Shown piece after piece: positions 34,931-46,761 of a stretch of DNA of 64,000 nt (position 1 is its first letter; each line of letters starts with the position of its first letter). This DNA is from Powellomyces hirtus (Eukaryota; Chytridiomycota; Chytridiomycetes; Spizellomycetales; Powellomycetaceae). Under the pieces are notes generated by a model, which saw only the letters and a list, made by a program, of their open reading frames with translations, was not told where the DNA came from and made no database searches. Made by a program: the position numbers and the translations under genes. The stretch is taken from assembly GCA_025526995.1 (NCBI GenBank), contig JAHLKG010000003.1:434001-498000 (forward strand), in the 5' to 3' direction.

Positions 34931-36090
34931 GTGCATGTCCGCCCGCGTGGGGCGGACATGGATAGGATAGATTGGCTTGAGAATTCTCTCGCCCAACTAA
35001 CAGAAATGCTCCAAATGAAGTGGCGCATGGATCAGGATGTGAACATCCCGATCAACCCTCAGGTACGTACGGCGCAACGGCGCGTACGCACACCATCACC
35101 CACTCGCAACGACGGGTTTGCTGCACCGTGGACAGAGTAAAATCAGGAGATTGGAGCTCAACAGGAATACCAATGTTCTCCAATCGAACGCCGCCCTACG
35201 TCACCGACATCGAGCATACACAGCGTGACGACCAAAATCGTCGACAGTTGAGGTGCGAAGGCTTTCGTGGATGGAACACTGAAAGATATTGGGTCCTACA
35301 ATGGAGAATCCAATATGGTCAAACTTCGAACGTTCATCGACAAGATTGAGACAGTTGTGAAGTACGAAATGGTTCCGCCCGAGTTTCTCGTAGATTTTGT
35401 GGCTGCAAAACTCACAGGATGGGCATACACTTGGTGGCAGTCGCTCTCCCCAAGTAAAAGGAACAAAATTACGACGTGGCATGACTTCGAAGACGTTGAT
35501 TCAGGTAGAACGAACACTGGTCTTAGGTCCGCCCTTCTGGCACGGTTCGCGCCACGAAACCACACTAGAGATTCGCTGCAGAAACTACAGGAATTGCGTC
35601 CCAAAGGCTGCATGGATGAGTACATCACTCAGTTTAACATGCTGGCATTTTCTCTGCCGAAGACACCGGATTACGTCCTTCAGGATTACTTCATTAACGC
35701 GCTAACACCAGACCTTGCGGCCTTGGTTCAGGCTAATGAAGAAAACATAACTGATTTGAGCAGTTTACAGGCTGCTACATCCAGAATCGCCGCCAACATG
35801 GCTAAGAAACCTAGCGGGAACGCAACGGATACGCGATCAGGTGCCGCACACACTGACGCCTCTAAGAAACCAAAGGGTGGCAAGACCCACGGGGAGAAGT
35901 CAACGACCGGCAAGAAGGACAAGGAATCCACTCCATCAAACAAAGGCCAACCACACAAGCAAGGTTGTTGGGCCTGTGGAGACCCTAAACACCGGACACA
36001 GGAGTGTCAAGTGTTAAAGAAGTTCAAATCCGAGATGGAGAAGAACAAGACAAAGGAGTCGTCTGATGGTGCTGTTAGCACAAATGCTGT
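34931..36090 (+). pseudogene. copia-element Gag (decayed)
   Basis: Nucleocapsid/capsid region. The best frame runs from about 34931 with stops at 35138 (TAA) and 35249 (TGA), then is open to the nested insertion. Upstream, a different frame (34548-34970) is open, so a frameshift near 34930 is likely. The capsid-like part contains AKLTGWAYTWWQSLSPSKRN and LARFAPRNHTRDSLQKLQEL, followed by a basic linker and a CCHC knuckle (CWACGDPKHRTQEC, C-x2-C-x4-H-x4-C) at about 35968-36010. Gag is interrupted at 36091 by the Ty3 element; the frame resumes at 42608. Confidence 0.83.
36086..36090. repeat. target-site duplication GCTGT (left)
   Basis: GCTGT before the nested 5' LTR, repeated at 42608-42612 after the 3' LTR. 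Confidence 0.93.
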
Positions 36091-36444
36091 TGTCATACGC
36101 CCCGCGTCCAAAGATACTATTTTCCAAGCCACTGTTTCGATTTCCGAAGGACGCGGATCGAAGTTAGCTAAGGAATGGCTGAAGTAAGCCTTATCCCACC
36201 TCATTATCACATGCATCCTGAAACAAGGATAATGCGTGTTCTTGTACACGGTGAACTCACCGCTGTATCCGCGATAAGAAAAGCGGCTTAATAGTTGTGG
36301 CGATAAGCGGAAATGGGCGCAAAGTATAAATAGTAGAGTACTTCCCGCTCCCTTCTAAAGAAATATATGGTCTTCTGAACCCACACTTGTGTTCTATTCC
36401 TTGTTCTATTCGACCTAAGACACTGAAAAACCACTCGTATTACA
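36091..36444 (+). repeat. Ty3 5' LTR
   Basis: 354 bp, TGTCATACGC...TATTACA; matched at 42254-42607 and, inverted, at 38248-38600. TATAAATAG near 36326 is a good TATA box. Confidence 0.95.
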
Positions 36445-36504
36445 TGGTAGCACCACTACATTGATGTCGGTTATCCTCACTATTGTTATTCTTTACGTCA
36501 TCTC

Positions 36505-37707
36505 ATGTCGACCGCATGGATCAAAGCATCTATCACTGCATTAGTGGCAGCGGCCACGGCTGCTGCCGCTGCCTTGCCAGCCGAAACGGCACCTCCGCCT
36601 CCGTTATGGATTGCACCAGTGCCAGCTCCAGCCGGCGGCTGGCCAGCTGCTAGCGAAACTCAAGCGGCTCGTACCGCCATGGAGGCAGCTCGCGACGATA
36701 CCTTGCGTTATAAAGGCCAGCAGGATCTAGAAGTGATTGATCGATTCGTTACCTATCATCGAAATACTTACCCTATCTTGAATTGTATTCACAATGGGAT
36801 CGACGAGCTCACTTACCTTACCCGACATGTACCAACTACGTTGTCAGCCGAAGTCGATGTCTGGCATGCCCAATATATGCTATTGATGGTGGCTTTGCCG
36901 GCTGCCCCAACGGAAGGTCCGTTGGAATCGTGGGTTACTGGATTCCTCTATTGATGGGCACCAAAGAACATTACAGTTTGATTACATGCGGAGATTCGTG
37001 CTGCTTCTTTGAAAACATCGCTTGAAGATTATATTCGCTATATCGAACGCCGACTCCACTTGGAAACATTAGCCATCCGTGCCAATGGCGCTTATATGGA
37101 ACGCCCGATGACGAATCATGAACTCGTTGACCTGTTTAAGTCGGGTTTATCTTGTCACCCTCGATATGGCCAATATCTGGTACACTCGATCGAACAATAT
37201 GCCACAAACATGCTTACTAGTGATCGAACGCAGATTGATTTCCCGACCGCAGTTAATGTTGCCTGCAACGCGTTCAATGCCAAAGGTCTAACCAACCATG
37301 ATCTAATGGCTACGCAACGGACATGGTCTTCCCCAACGAGTTCACATGGTAATCGGTCTACGCCTTACTCACGACGAGGTCGTAATACTCCTCCAATGAC
37401 TCCTAATCGTCAACAAGGACCACCTCGCAACCCAACTCGGAGGCAATCAAATATGGCCGCTGATCCTCAGACACCGCGCCCGCAAAGATCGGGGCAACAA
37501 TCACAACAACGTCAGGGTAATCAAAGAAGGTCTTCCGGTTCCAATCGCATGTTTTGCACTCGATGTGGTCATACGAATCATTGAGCTGAAGAATGTTTTG
37601 CCAGATGACATGCTGATGGAACGCCTCTTGATGATACCGCCACATCTTTAGGCCGGCGTGTGAAAACAGAATCTATAACGGATTCTCTGAACGGTTGGGA
37701 CCAATAG
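36505..37707 (+). pseudogene. Ty3 Gag with TGA interruptions
   Basis: One frame from ATG 36505 to TAG 37705-37707, broken by TGA at 36952, 36979, 37582 and 37606. The N-terminal 35 residues are Ala/Pro-rich; the capsid part includes DVWHAQYMLLMVALP and YIRYIERRLHLETLAI. An Arg/Gln/Asn-rich basic stretch leads to the knuckle CTRCGHTNH-stop-AEEC, a CCHC motif in which the residue after His is now TGA. The terminal TAG may be the natural Gag stop, since the protease frame overlaps it in the -1 frame, a common Gag-Pol arrangement. Confidence 0.85.
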
Positions 37708-38247
37708 GGGACTCTGTATCCCAACCACATCAAGTATCCCCGGCTTCTGATCTTCCATTTCGCCCACGTCTCCTATCTGCTATCAATCAAAAATGTCCAA
37801 GTCGAACTTCGAATTCTTCGGCTCCATCATGGATGATCACTGTGAAGATCGCTGGCAAAATCATTCCTGCCTTACTTGATACCGGCTGCAACACTATGGT
37901 GATGCAACCTCGTTTTGCCTTTGATATGAAACTTTTGACCACTCCACTACCTGAACCCTATCAAGTCCACACTGCCGCCGAAGAGCATATGTTAACGATT
38001 GACACAACTATGGAGCAGCCTGTGGATGCATTCAATGCGAATACCGACGCTTTCGAACGGATTGCCACTTTCAAGTTCGAGATTGCTCCTATTGGCCTCA
38101 CTTGTTTTCTGGGTCTCCCCTTCTTCGAAGCGATCGGCAATCATTATGTTACGACATCTATTCGCCCTCATCGTATAGAATTCAAGATGAATGGACGAGA
38201 CTTTAAAATTATTACCCTTCGAGACTTTCATTACGACGAAGAGCCGG
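37695..38247 (+). pseudogene. Ty3 aspartic protease region
   Basis: Open frame in -1 relative to Gag. Contains the retropepsin active site LLDTGCNTMVM and the later hydrophobic strand CFLGLPFFEAIGN. It should continue into reverse transcriptase but is cut by the inverted solo LTR at 38248. Confidence 0.8.
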
Positions 38248-38600
38248 TGTAATACGAGTGGTTTTCTGTGTCTTAGGTCGAGTAGAACAAGGAATAGAAC
38301 ACAAGTGTGGGTTCAGAAGACCATACATTTTTTTAGAAGGGAGCGGGAAGTACTCTACTATTTATACTTCACGCCCATTTCCGCTTATTGCAACAACTAT
38401 TAAGCCGCTTTTCTTATCGCGGATACAGCGGTGAGTTCACCGTGGACAAAGACACGCATTATCCTTATTTCAGGATGCATGTGATAATGAGGTGGGATGA
38501 GGCTTGTTTCAGCCATTCCTTAGCTAACTTCGATCCACGTCCTTCGGAAATCGAACCAGTGGCTTGGAAAATAGTATGTTTGGACGTGGGGCGTATGACA
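38248..38600 (-). mobile_element. inverted solo LTR of the Ty3 family
   Basis: 353-bp LTR copy in reverse orientation to the element around it, flanked by a 5-bp duplication GCCGG (38243-38247 and 38601-38605). A solo LTR arises when a full element recombines between its LTRs, so a third insertion once lay here. This makes three nested layers. Confidence 0.92.
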
Positions 38601-41600
38601 GCCGGACTCCTTTGTTCGACGTGTCTCAGCTTATCGATTGAAACACATAAGTCCGGAACAGGATCGCCCCCGTCAACAACCATATAAGGGCCTCTCCTCA
38701 GTTACGACCAGAAGATTCAACAACGAACTCGCCGGGAATAAATATGTCGAGGCCTTCGCGATTCATGTCCGCCCGTGTTCTTCCGTTAATAACAATTCTA
38801 CTTCTACCTCGTGGCCGACATTCCTTGATGAAGTTATGCTGAAATTTCAAGATACATTGTTCACTGAACCTGAGCATTTACCACCCGATCAAGGCAATGA
38901 CAATTTTCATATCGACCTCTTGCCGAACACACAACCTGTATTTCAACAACTACGTCCTTTATCCCAAGATCATCTAAGGGAACTACACGCCCAACTCGAT
39001 CACTTACTGAAGAAAGGATGGATCCAACATTCCAAATCACCTTGGGGCGCCTCTGTTGTTTTCGCCGTCAAAAAGAACGGGGGTCTTCGAGTTTGTTGGG
39101 ACTATCGAGGCCTTAATTCCGTTACGAAACGTGATCAAACTCCCTTACCAAATCTACAAGAAATGCGCGATCGCATCTTGGGCAGGCGAGTCTTTTTGCT
39201 TATCGACCTCAAAGACGCGTACCACCGCCTTTTAATTGCACCTGAGGATCGTGAAAAGACAGCTATTCAAATGCCTTTTGGCCTTTTCAAATATGTGGTT
39301 ATGCCTTTTGGGTTATGCAATGCTCCGGAAGCTCTTCAATGACTGATGAATCGAGTTCTTGGTGACTTATACAACGTCACTGTTATTTGTTATCTTGACG
39401 ATATTCTCATCTTTTCCGATACTCCCGAGCAACATGCGGATCACCTCTTGGAAGTCTTTACTCGGTTACGAGAACATGACCTTTATGTCAACATTGACAA
39501 ATGCCATTGGGGCAAGCCGGAAGTTGAGTTTTGCGGCCATATGTTTAGTGCCGAAGGCATGCGAATTTCCCCAGAGAAAACGGAAATTGTTTGCAATTGG
39601 CCGTTACCTGCAACGACTCGACATATTTGCCAGTTTCTTGGCCTCTGCAACTATTTTATTGATTATATCGAACATTACGCTGAAATAGCGGCTCCACTCT
39701 CGGCTCTCCAAAGTGTTAAAGCTACCTTCGTTTGGACAATGGAACATCAAGTTGCGTTTGAGGCTTTGAAGAAGGCAATTACTTCCGCACCGGTTTTAGC
39801 AACATTCGATCCCGACAACCATATCTACGTCTATACAGATGCATCTGGTTATGCTACATCCGGATGGCTGGGTCAACCTCACAATCGACAACCTCTTCCG
39901 TCACCACTACCAAAGCTGATCACGGAAATGAAAACCCTTCCTGCTCTTAAGCCTGTTCTTTTCTTCTCACGCAAAATGCTACCAGCCGAAACTCGGTACC
40001 CCGTCCATGAACAAGAGCTTTTAGCTTTAGACAAATTCTGACGCGGCAACCGATTCTACCTTAGCAATTGTCCTTTTACTGCCTTTATTGATCACAAGTC
40101 CCTCTTCCATCTGCAAGAACAACCGTACCTCAGTAAACATCAGGCTGGATGGGTCGAACTACTTCAAGAGTTCGACTTTAAAGTGGAATATCTACCAGGA
40201 CAATGGAATACCGTTGCCAACATACTATCACGAACACCCGCCTACGCTCCACGATGTGTGGATTGCAACAAACGATTACTTGTTTCTTTGTTTATCAACG
40301 CTGTTTCTCTCCCATGGCCGGCTCATACCTCGGAGATGGATTGGGCCCCTACATACACAATGATAGCTATGCTCAGGAAGTGTTCATGATGCTTGATGAA
40401 ACACCAGAACATGCGCAACCAAATCGCTACAGGCGATTTTCACGATCACCGAACAATTCCGATATCCTCATGTATGAAGGGGATCGACTATATGTCCCTG
40501 AGACATTACGACGTCGTATCTTATTGGAATACCATGATGCCCTACCGAATGGAGGCCATATGGGAGAAGATGCAACCTATGCGAAGCTACTCCTTCGTTT
40601 CTTTTGGCCCCAAATGCAACATGACGTCCAGAGCTTCATTCGAACTTGTCAAAAGTGTCGAGCCTTCGCAGCCCCTCGCAAGAACGGCTTCCTTTGACCA
40701 CTGCCGATTCCAAGCTCTATTCACCATACGCGAGGATTTGATTTGTTCTCATTAGCAGATTCGAAGGCATCACCGAGCACTCCGCAATGTCTTTGCGTTA
40801 TCGATTATGTTAGCCAACGTGTGCATCTGGTCGAAGTTGAGGGTCCTCTATCTTTGAAACAGCTAGCTCACCTATATCTGAGCAGAGTATGGAAGCATAC
40901 GAGGACACCTGCACTGTTCATCTCAGATCAAGAGACACGTGCCTTAGCTGAATTTTTCGAAGCGTTCGTCGCTCTATTGGGAACAAAACATGAGTTTTCA
41001 ACGGCTCAACATCAACAAACAGATGGACATTGTGAACGAGCCATCCAAACCACCAAATCCATTATGCGAAAATATATGGATTACTCTGGCGAAAATTGGA
41101 AGGATTGGCTCCCATTAGTTGAATTTGCCATTAATTCAACCCCTCGCCGACTTCTTAATGGTTTGACACCCTACAAAGTCAAACTTGGTCGAACACTGCA
41201 AGCACCTGGATGGACTATTCCGCCTCATCTTCTCGATGCTATGACCGCACCCAAACGCAAAGATATTATTCGAATGCGAACTGCGGCTACGGAAATTACT
41301 CGAATCGTTCAACAGTTACTACGCGATGTGCAAGATCGATATGAGTTAGATATGAGTTACGGTTCAATGTCGGTCGAAATCCCATTGTCTTTTCCATTGG
41401 AGACCAGGTTGACCTTAACAGGACCGATTTAACTGTGGAATTCGATAACATCAAACCGGACAAACTACTTCTGAAATGGATAGGCCCATTCCATATTACG
41501 GAAAAGGGACCGCATCCCGATACTTATCGATTGGATCTTGAAGGCACCGCTATTGGCAATATTTGGCCATACTCCCATGTCAATGTTTTACAACTCCATG

Positions 41601-41833
41601 TCTCATCTGAGCATCCGTCACGCAAACACTCGCCCTCTCCTGAAGAACCCATCATTATCCGCGGACAACCGGAATATGCCATTGAGAAAATCCTCAGTGA
41701 GAGACGTCGGAGAAACAAACGTGAATTCCTTGTCAAATGGGTTGGATACTCAGAGCCTACTTGGGAACCGGAAGCGGCATTACACAACACCGAAGCCTTC
41801 CAGATTTGGCATACCGACCATCGCCCATTATGA
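38601..41833 (+). pseudogene. Ty3 reverse transcriptase, RNase H, integrase, chromodomain
   Basis: Polyprotein broken by TGA at 39340, 40039 and 40695 and a frameshift near 41395. Reverse transcriptase: LRVCWDYRGLN, FLLIDLKDAYHRL, MPFGLCNAPEALQ, catalytic CYLDDILIFS (intact). RNase H: YVYTDASGYATSG and HEQELLALDKF. Integrase: zinc H-H-C-C region ending FIRTCQKC, catalytic Asp in CVIDYVSQR, Asp in LFISDQETR, Glu in TDGHCERAIQ. The C-terminal chromodomain at 41670-41810 (YAIEKILSERR, FLVKWVGYSEPTWEP) marks it as a chromovirus; such domains target integration to modified histones. Confidence 0.9.
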
Positions 41834-42253
41834 TTCCAAACCTAAAGACGCTACCAAGCAAGCGCAGCGCCATTGTTGGAACATGACACTTATGCACAAT
41901 GACAAGGAAGTGCAGCGCCATCATTGACGCAGCGCCTAATGACCTATCCTTTGAGTCAGAATCATTTATTTTGGATCAACCTTGTAGAAATGGATAGAAT
42001 GGTAGCACCTACTTCTATAGTTATATTTGTAAACTTCCGTGTATACACCGTGAAGAGGCAGATGAATCTTCCTGCTTGAGCTCTTCTATGCTCCATACTG
42101 CATATATTGCAAGACAAAGTATAGTGACGAATGTCCTGCTTCATACTGCACTTGACGGAGTAGCGATGATTTCCAGTACTTGACAAAGTATTGAAGATCC
42201 TATAAGGGTTGTGACTCGATGCCATAAATACATAGGCTCCAGTCAACGGGGAC
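41834..42253 (+). other. Ty3 3' untranslated region and polypurine tract
   Basis: Non-coding internal region before the 3' LTR, ending in the polypurine tract CAACGGGGAC. A similar sequence occurs inverted at about 49680-49960, after the same chromodomain region, in a truncated related element. Confidence 0.75.
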
Positions 42254-42607
42254 TGTCATACGCCCCGCGTCCAAAGATACTATTTTCCAAGCCACTGGTT
42301 CGATTTCCGAAGGACGCGGATCGAAGTTAGCTAAGGAATGGCAGAAGTAAGCCTTATCCCACCTCATTATCACATGCATCCTGAAACAAGGATAATGCGT
42401 GTTCTTGTACACGGTGAACTCACCGCTGTATCCGCGATCAGAAAAGCGGCTTAATAGTTGTTGCGATAAGCGGAAATGGACGCAAAGTATAAATAGTAGA
42501 GTACTTCCCGCTCCCTTCTAAAGAAATATATGGTCTTCTGAACCCACACTTGTGTTCTATTCCTTGTTCTATTCGACCTAAGACACTGAAAAACCACTCA
42601 TATTACA
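42254..42607 (+). repeat. Ty3 3' LTR
   Basis: 354 bp, partner of 36091-36444; about six differences by eye, two of them G to A. Confidence 0.95.
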
Positions 42608-45600
42608 GCTGTGGAAGCATTACATGTCTGGGTCCGCCAAGAACAACCGTATGAAGCCCTCATCGACTCTGGCGCTACGGACCACATGACACCTCACAAA
42701 GCAACCTTGGATCACTCAACCGTGTACAGTGATGTCAGAGCTGTTATGCTTGCTAACAAAACATCACTATTCTCTACAGCTCGAGGTACAGTATGAGTAG
42801 AAGTTAACGACTATCCGAATCCGCTCGAGTTGGGCGGAGTCCTGCATGTGCCAGGATTACGACGAGATCTCGTATCGGTAGCGAAATGCAACAATCAAGG
42901 CGTTGACGTGCTCTTCAAATCAAATGGAGACGTCATTTTCATGCGAGACGGCAAAGATATTGCCAAAGGCGTACGCCGCAACAACGCGTATTACCTGCAA
43001 GGTACGCTGCTGTCTGAAAGTCTGTGGTCAGATTCAGAAGCATGCACTGTCGAAGTCTCTCCTACACTCGCTCATGCTCGTCTTGGACACGTTGGCAAAC
43101 ACGTGCTGGAGAAGATGGCATCGGTTACGGACGGTTGGTCCATAGTGGGGGATCTAAATGACTTCAAACATTGTGAAGCCTGCGTGCTAGGAAAAGCCGC
43201 TCGTCTTCCATTCTCCCTTGGAAATGTTGAAGCCAGGGAGATCTGTGAGCTGATTCATTCAGACCTACAGGGACCATTTCGTATCCCTGGTTACGAAGGA
43301 TCACGCTATTTGCTGGAGTTCATTGAACACGCATCCAGATACGTGACTGTTTTCCCTATTCCTTCAAAGGATTCAGCAGTCATACTCGAAAAGTTTCTCA
43401 TCTACAAGGCTTGGATTGAGAAACAGACTGACTGACAAATCAAGACTCTACGTACGGATCGAGGCACCGAATACTTTGGCGAGGTTCTAGAGTACCTATT
43501 GAAGAATGGTATCACTCATCAAAAGTCCGCGGCCTATTCGAGTCAGCAAAACGGGATTGCCGAACGATGGCATCGCACAGCGCTGGACAGGGTCCGCGCC
43601 ACCTTCGCAGATACGAAACTATCCCGAAGGTTCTGGCCTGCTCTACTGGTAGCGGCTGGATACATCTATTCCCTTACGTACAACCGCATCAACAAGAAGA
43701 CGCCGCATGAAATCTTATTTGGCCGGCGTCCTGATGTCGCCCATCTTCGGCGTATCAGTTGCGTGGTGTATTCCGTTCTAACTAGCAAGGGACGCGATAA
43801 AATGGGGAATCAAGCGAAGAAGGCTTACTTGGTAGGCTATGCTCAGCCCACAGGTACCAAGGGGTATCTGGTATGGGATCCTGTCACTGACAAGGTCGAA
43901 GTGTCACGAGACGTGATCTTCAAAGAAGACTTGGGACTCGAACCCAAATATCAGCAGGATCCAGCACATCTTGACCTTCTAGATGAGGAGAGTCAGGAGG
44001 ATGACGTCGAATATGCCGTGGAGGCAATTATCGACAAGCGCCGCAGTAAGGTGCACACAAAAGAGTACTTGGTTAAGTGGGAGGGATATCAAGAGTCTAC
44101 TTGGGAGTCCCGACTTTCACTACTCGATACTACCGCATTGGATGACTGGGAGAATCGAGTAGCCGCGTACGACGTCGGCACACAACAAAATGACCCCATT
44201 GCTGCATACGCCGCCCGTGCGCGGACACAAGCAACAATCAACGAAGACGCCATGACATGGAAGCAAGCAATGAAAACCCCTCAGAAGGAGGAATTTCTCA
44301 AGGCTGCACGCATTGAGTACCAATCCCTGGTCGACAACGGTACATGGGAGCTCACCAAGCGTCCACGTAACAAGCGCGTGATCGGAACAACATGGGTCTT
44401 TCGAACAAAGGTCAATCCCAATGGCACCTTTAACAAGTTCAAAGCTAGAGCAGTGGCTCAAGGCTTCTCTCAACAACCTGGTCGCGACTTTGGTGATACA
44501 TACTCACCTACGCTACCATTCACAGCGCTACGCCTCTTCTTGGCGTATTGTGTTCAGCACGGGCTTGACATCCATAGTATGGATGCTGTTACCACCTTCC
44601 TTAACAGCGATATTGATAAGGATATCTATATCGAGCAGTTTGAGGGATTCGAAGATCCGGATCACCCCAAAAGCGATTGGGTCCTGAAGCTACTGAAAGC
44701 TCTCTACGGCCTGAAGCAATCACCTCTTCTTTGGTATGAGACCTTGAAGACTGCACTGTTAAAGCTCGGCTACGAAACGGTTTCTGTATGTCCGTGTATC
44801 TTTTTCAAGTACGCAACAGACGACAGTACACCTCCGTTGAACGACAACTTGGTTCTTATTCTTGTCTTCATCAACGATCTGCTTATTGCAGCAAAGGATC
44901 CAAAGATTCTGGCAAACAGCAAGATGGAGCTACATCGAAGTTCAAGTTTACGGAACAAGGTCACGTAACCAGTCACCTTGGTCTCGTCTACAAATATGAC
45001 TTCGACTCTCCTGTTTGTACCCTCAAAATCTCAAATGTCAAGTACATCAACGACGCTCTTGAACAATTCGGCATGAGCGACTGCCATCCTGTCTCCACCC
45101 CGTACGCCGTGTCAGCGCGTAACCAACAACTGGAGGATTCGACACCCTTCACGAATCTCAAAATGTATCAGGAAGCAGTGGGGGTCCTCACTTGGGCCTC
45201 CATCACATGGCGATGGGATATCGCCACTGCAGTCGGTTACGTTGCGCGCCGCGTGGCCGCACCTACCAATTCCGACTGGAACAATGTTAAACGCATTTTT
45301 CGCCATTTGAAGGGTACCCGCAATTACGCATTCAAGTTTACATCCGAAAGAAATGATCTGCGTGGGCTACGCATATTCACGGATGCGGATTATGCAGGAG
45401 AACTCACTGACCGTACGTCCACTACAGGTATCTTGGCCCTTTACAATGGGTTTCCTGTTCTGTGGAAAAGCAGCAAGCAGAAGTGCACCGCCCAAAGTAC
45501 AACCGAAGCGGAGTACATAGGTGTCAGTACCGGCCACAACAAAGCCAAATGGCTACGCCAACTCTTGGCGGAAGTTTTGGGACCTCAACCGGATTTCAAA

Positions 45601-45890
45601 TCTCGACCGGTCCCTCTCCATGTCGATAATCAGAGCGCTGGGGCCTTGATTCAGTCTAAGGCCTTCAACCAATGCACCAAACACATCGACGTTCGGTACC
45701 ATGCTATACGCGATTCGTTCGCGAAGCAAATTATCGAAATCATCGACACCAATACGGACGATCAACTGGCGGACATCTTTACGAAGCCTTTCCCAGCTGT
45801 CAACCATAAAGACACTGTCCTGAAGATTACAAATGGGACTTATATATTTGATGAGAGAATACACAATGAGGGCGCGCCTACGGAAGCACA
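42608..45890 (+). pseudogene. copia Pol: protease, integrase, chromodomain, RT, RNase H
   Basis: Copia-order polyprotein. Protease: ALIDSGATDHMT. Integrase: GAG-pre region ARLGHVGKHVLEKM...CEACVLGK, then HSDLQGPFR, TLRTDRGTEYFG and QQNGIAERWHR. After the GYLVWDPVTDKVEVSRDVIF domain comes a chromodomain (44007-44152: EYAVEAIIDKRRSK, YLVKWEGYQESTWE). Reverse transcriptase: WVFRTKVNPNG, MDAVTTFLNSDI, LKALYGLKQSPLLWY. The YVDD box reads FIND, its first Asp replaced by Asn (44873-44875). RNase H: IFTDADYAGE, STTEAEYIG, HVDNQSA and a tail ending DIFTKPFP. TGA at 42794 and 43433 and a frameshift near 44935 break it. Confidence 0.9.
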
Positions 45891-46144
45891 CCAAGCCCAA
45901 GTGTTACTCGCTGAATGTCAGGAGAATTCCTCACAGCGCTGGCTTACCTTGGCTTCTACACCGCAATTGCAGAACCCGCAGCTATGCCCCCCCAGGAGGA
46001 TGGACCTGCCCCTCCTCCACCATCCTCATCGCTTGAGGGTGAGCGTTGGCTTGGAGAGATCGGTGATCCCTCCAACTCCTCGGCTTCCCCCTCCTCCTCC
46101 TCCTCTTCCTCATCATTATAGGGAGCCTCCCGCTCCAGGATGTC

Positions 46145-46555
46145 TCACATCCTCTTCACCTCTGCTGCAGACTTCTTGTCCGCAGTCTTCTTCTTCGCCT
46201 GGGCTTTACCCTTGCCCTTCCCAACAGCTGTCTTCCGGCTCCGCCGGTCCTCTAGCACGGATCTCAGCCCATCAAGCATCCCGGTCGCCCGTGCGCGACC
46301 CAGCGGCGTACCAGACCTTGACCGGTCCTTCACCCGGTCTTTCGCTTGTTCGATGTGACGCTCCAGGACCTCTTGACGGTCCTTGCGGTGGAACTGTTGG
46401 GCATACGCCGCCGACATCATTCGAATCTCCACTCGGGACAACCCCGCAGCGGGTGCGCCTCCCACTGGCACAGAGGGCACCACTGCCGACGGCACAGCCG
46501 GAGCTGTGGTCGCCGCAGGAGCAGTTGCCGGCGGTGCCGTTTTCCTTGCCGTCAT
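46145..46555 (-). CDS. antisense ORF between copia pol and 3' LTR
   Basis: Minus-strand open frame of 136 codons from ATG 46555, opposite the element's own direction. The product begins MTARKTAPPATAPAA, has a central helical region with RVEIRMMSAAYAQQFHRKD and HIEQAKDRVKDRSRSG, and a very basic end (KGKGKAQAKKKTADKKS). Beyond the stop, another minus frame is acidic (eight consecutive Asp/Glu). I recognise no family. It could be an accessory or captured gene of the element, or an artefact of GC-rich sequence; the plus frame is also open here. Confidence 0.35.
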   Translation of the reverse strand: MTARKTAPPATAPAATTAPAVPSAVVPSVPVGGAPAAGLSRVEIRMMSAAYAQQFHRKDRQEVLERHIEQAKDRVKDRSRSGTPLGRARATGMLDGLRSVLEDRRSRKTAVGKGKGKAQAKKKTADKKSAAEVKRM

Positions 46556-46761
46556 CTTCACCTTGCCCGAACCTGACAACTACACCGGCACATAGTTAGA
46601 ACATACGCCTCATGTGCGCGGATCTCATAGACGTACCCTTGCCATTCCTCGTATTCATAACAATGTAATAAACGGGGTGTGTGGGGTGTGTGCGTGGGTG
46701 TGTGTAGTAAAAGTAGATAGAGCAACTCTCTCACTGACAGACTGCCAGGTCTGAGTGGGGG

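Larger units (their letters stand above)
36091..42607 (+). mobile_element. nested Ty3 chromovirus retrotransposon
   Basis: 6.5-kb LTR element inserted into the copia gag-pol junction with a GCTGT duplication. It has two 354-bp LTRs, a primer site starting TGGTAGCACC at 36445, gag with zinc knuckle, protease, reverse transcriptase, RNase H, integrase and a C-terminal chromodomain (chromovirus order). A CAACGGGGAC polypurine tract precedes the 3' LTR. LTRs differ at about six of 354 sites by eye. Seven in-frame TGA codons, one frameshift and an inserted solo LTR disable it. It is necessarily younger than the copia insertion. Confidence 0.94.

Noticed and set aside
35138..43435. TGA read as a sense codon (reassigned nuclear code)
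   Set aside because: Several conserved host genes here end at TGA exactly where homologues end (MFAP1, for example), so TGA is a working stop; the element TGAs are better seen as mutations.
44788..46599. One long plus-strand gene from RNase H through the 3' region
   Set aside because: The copia homology ends near 45850; the Pro/Ser-rich remainder looks like an open shadow of the minus-strand frame or non-coding GC-rich sequence.
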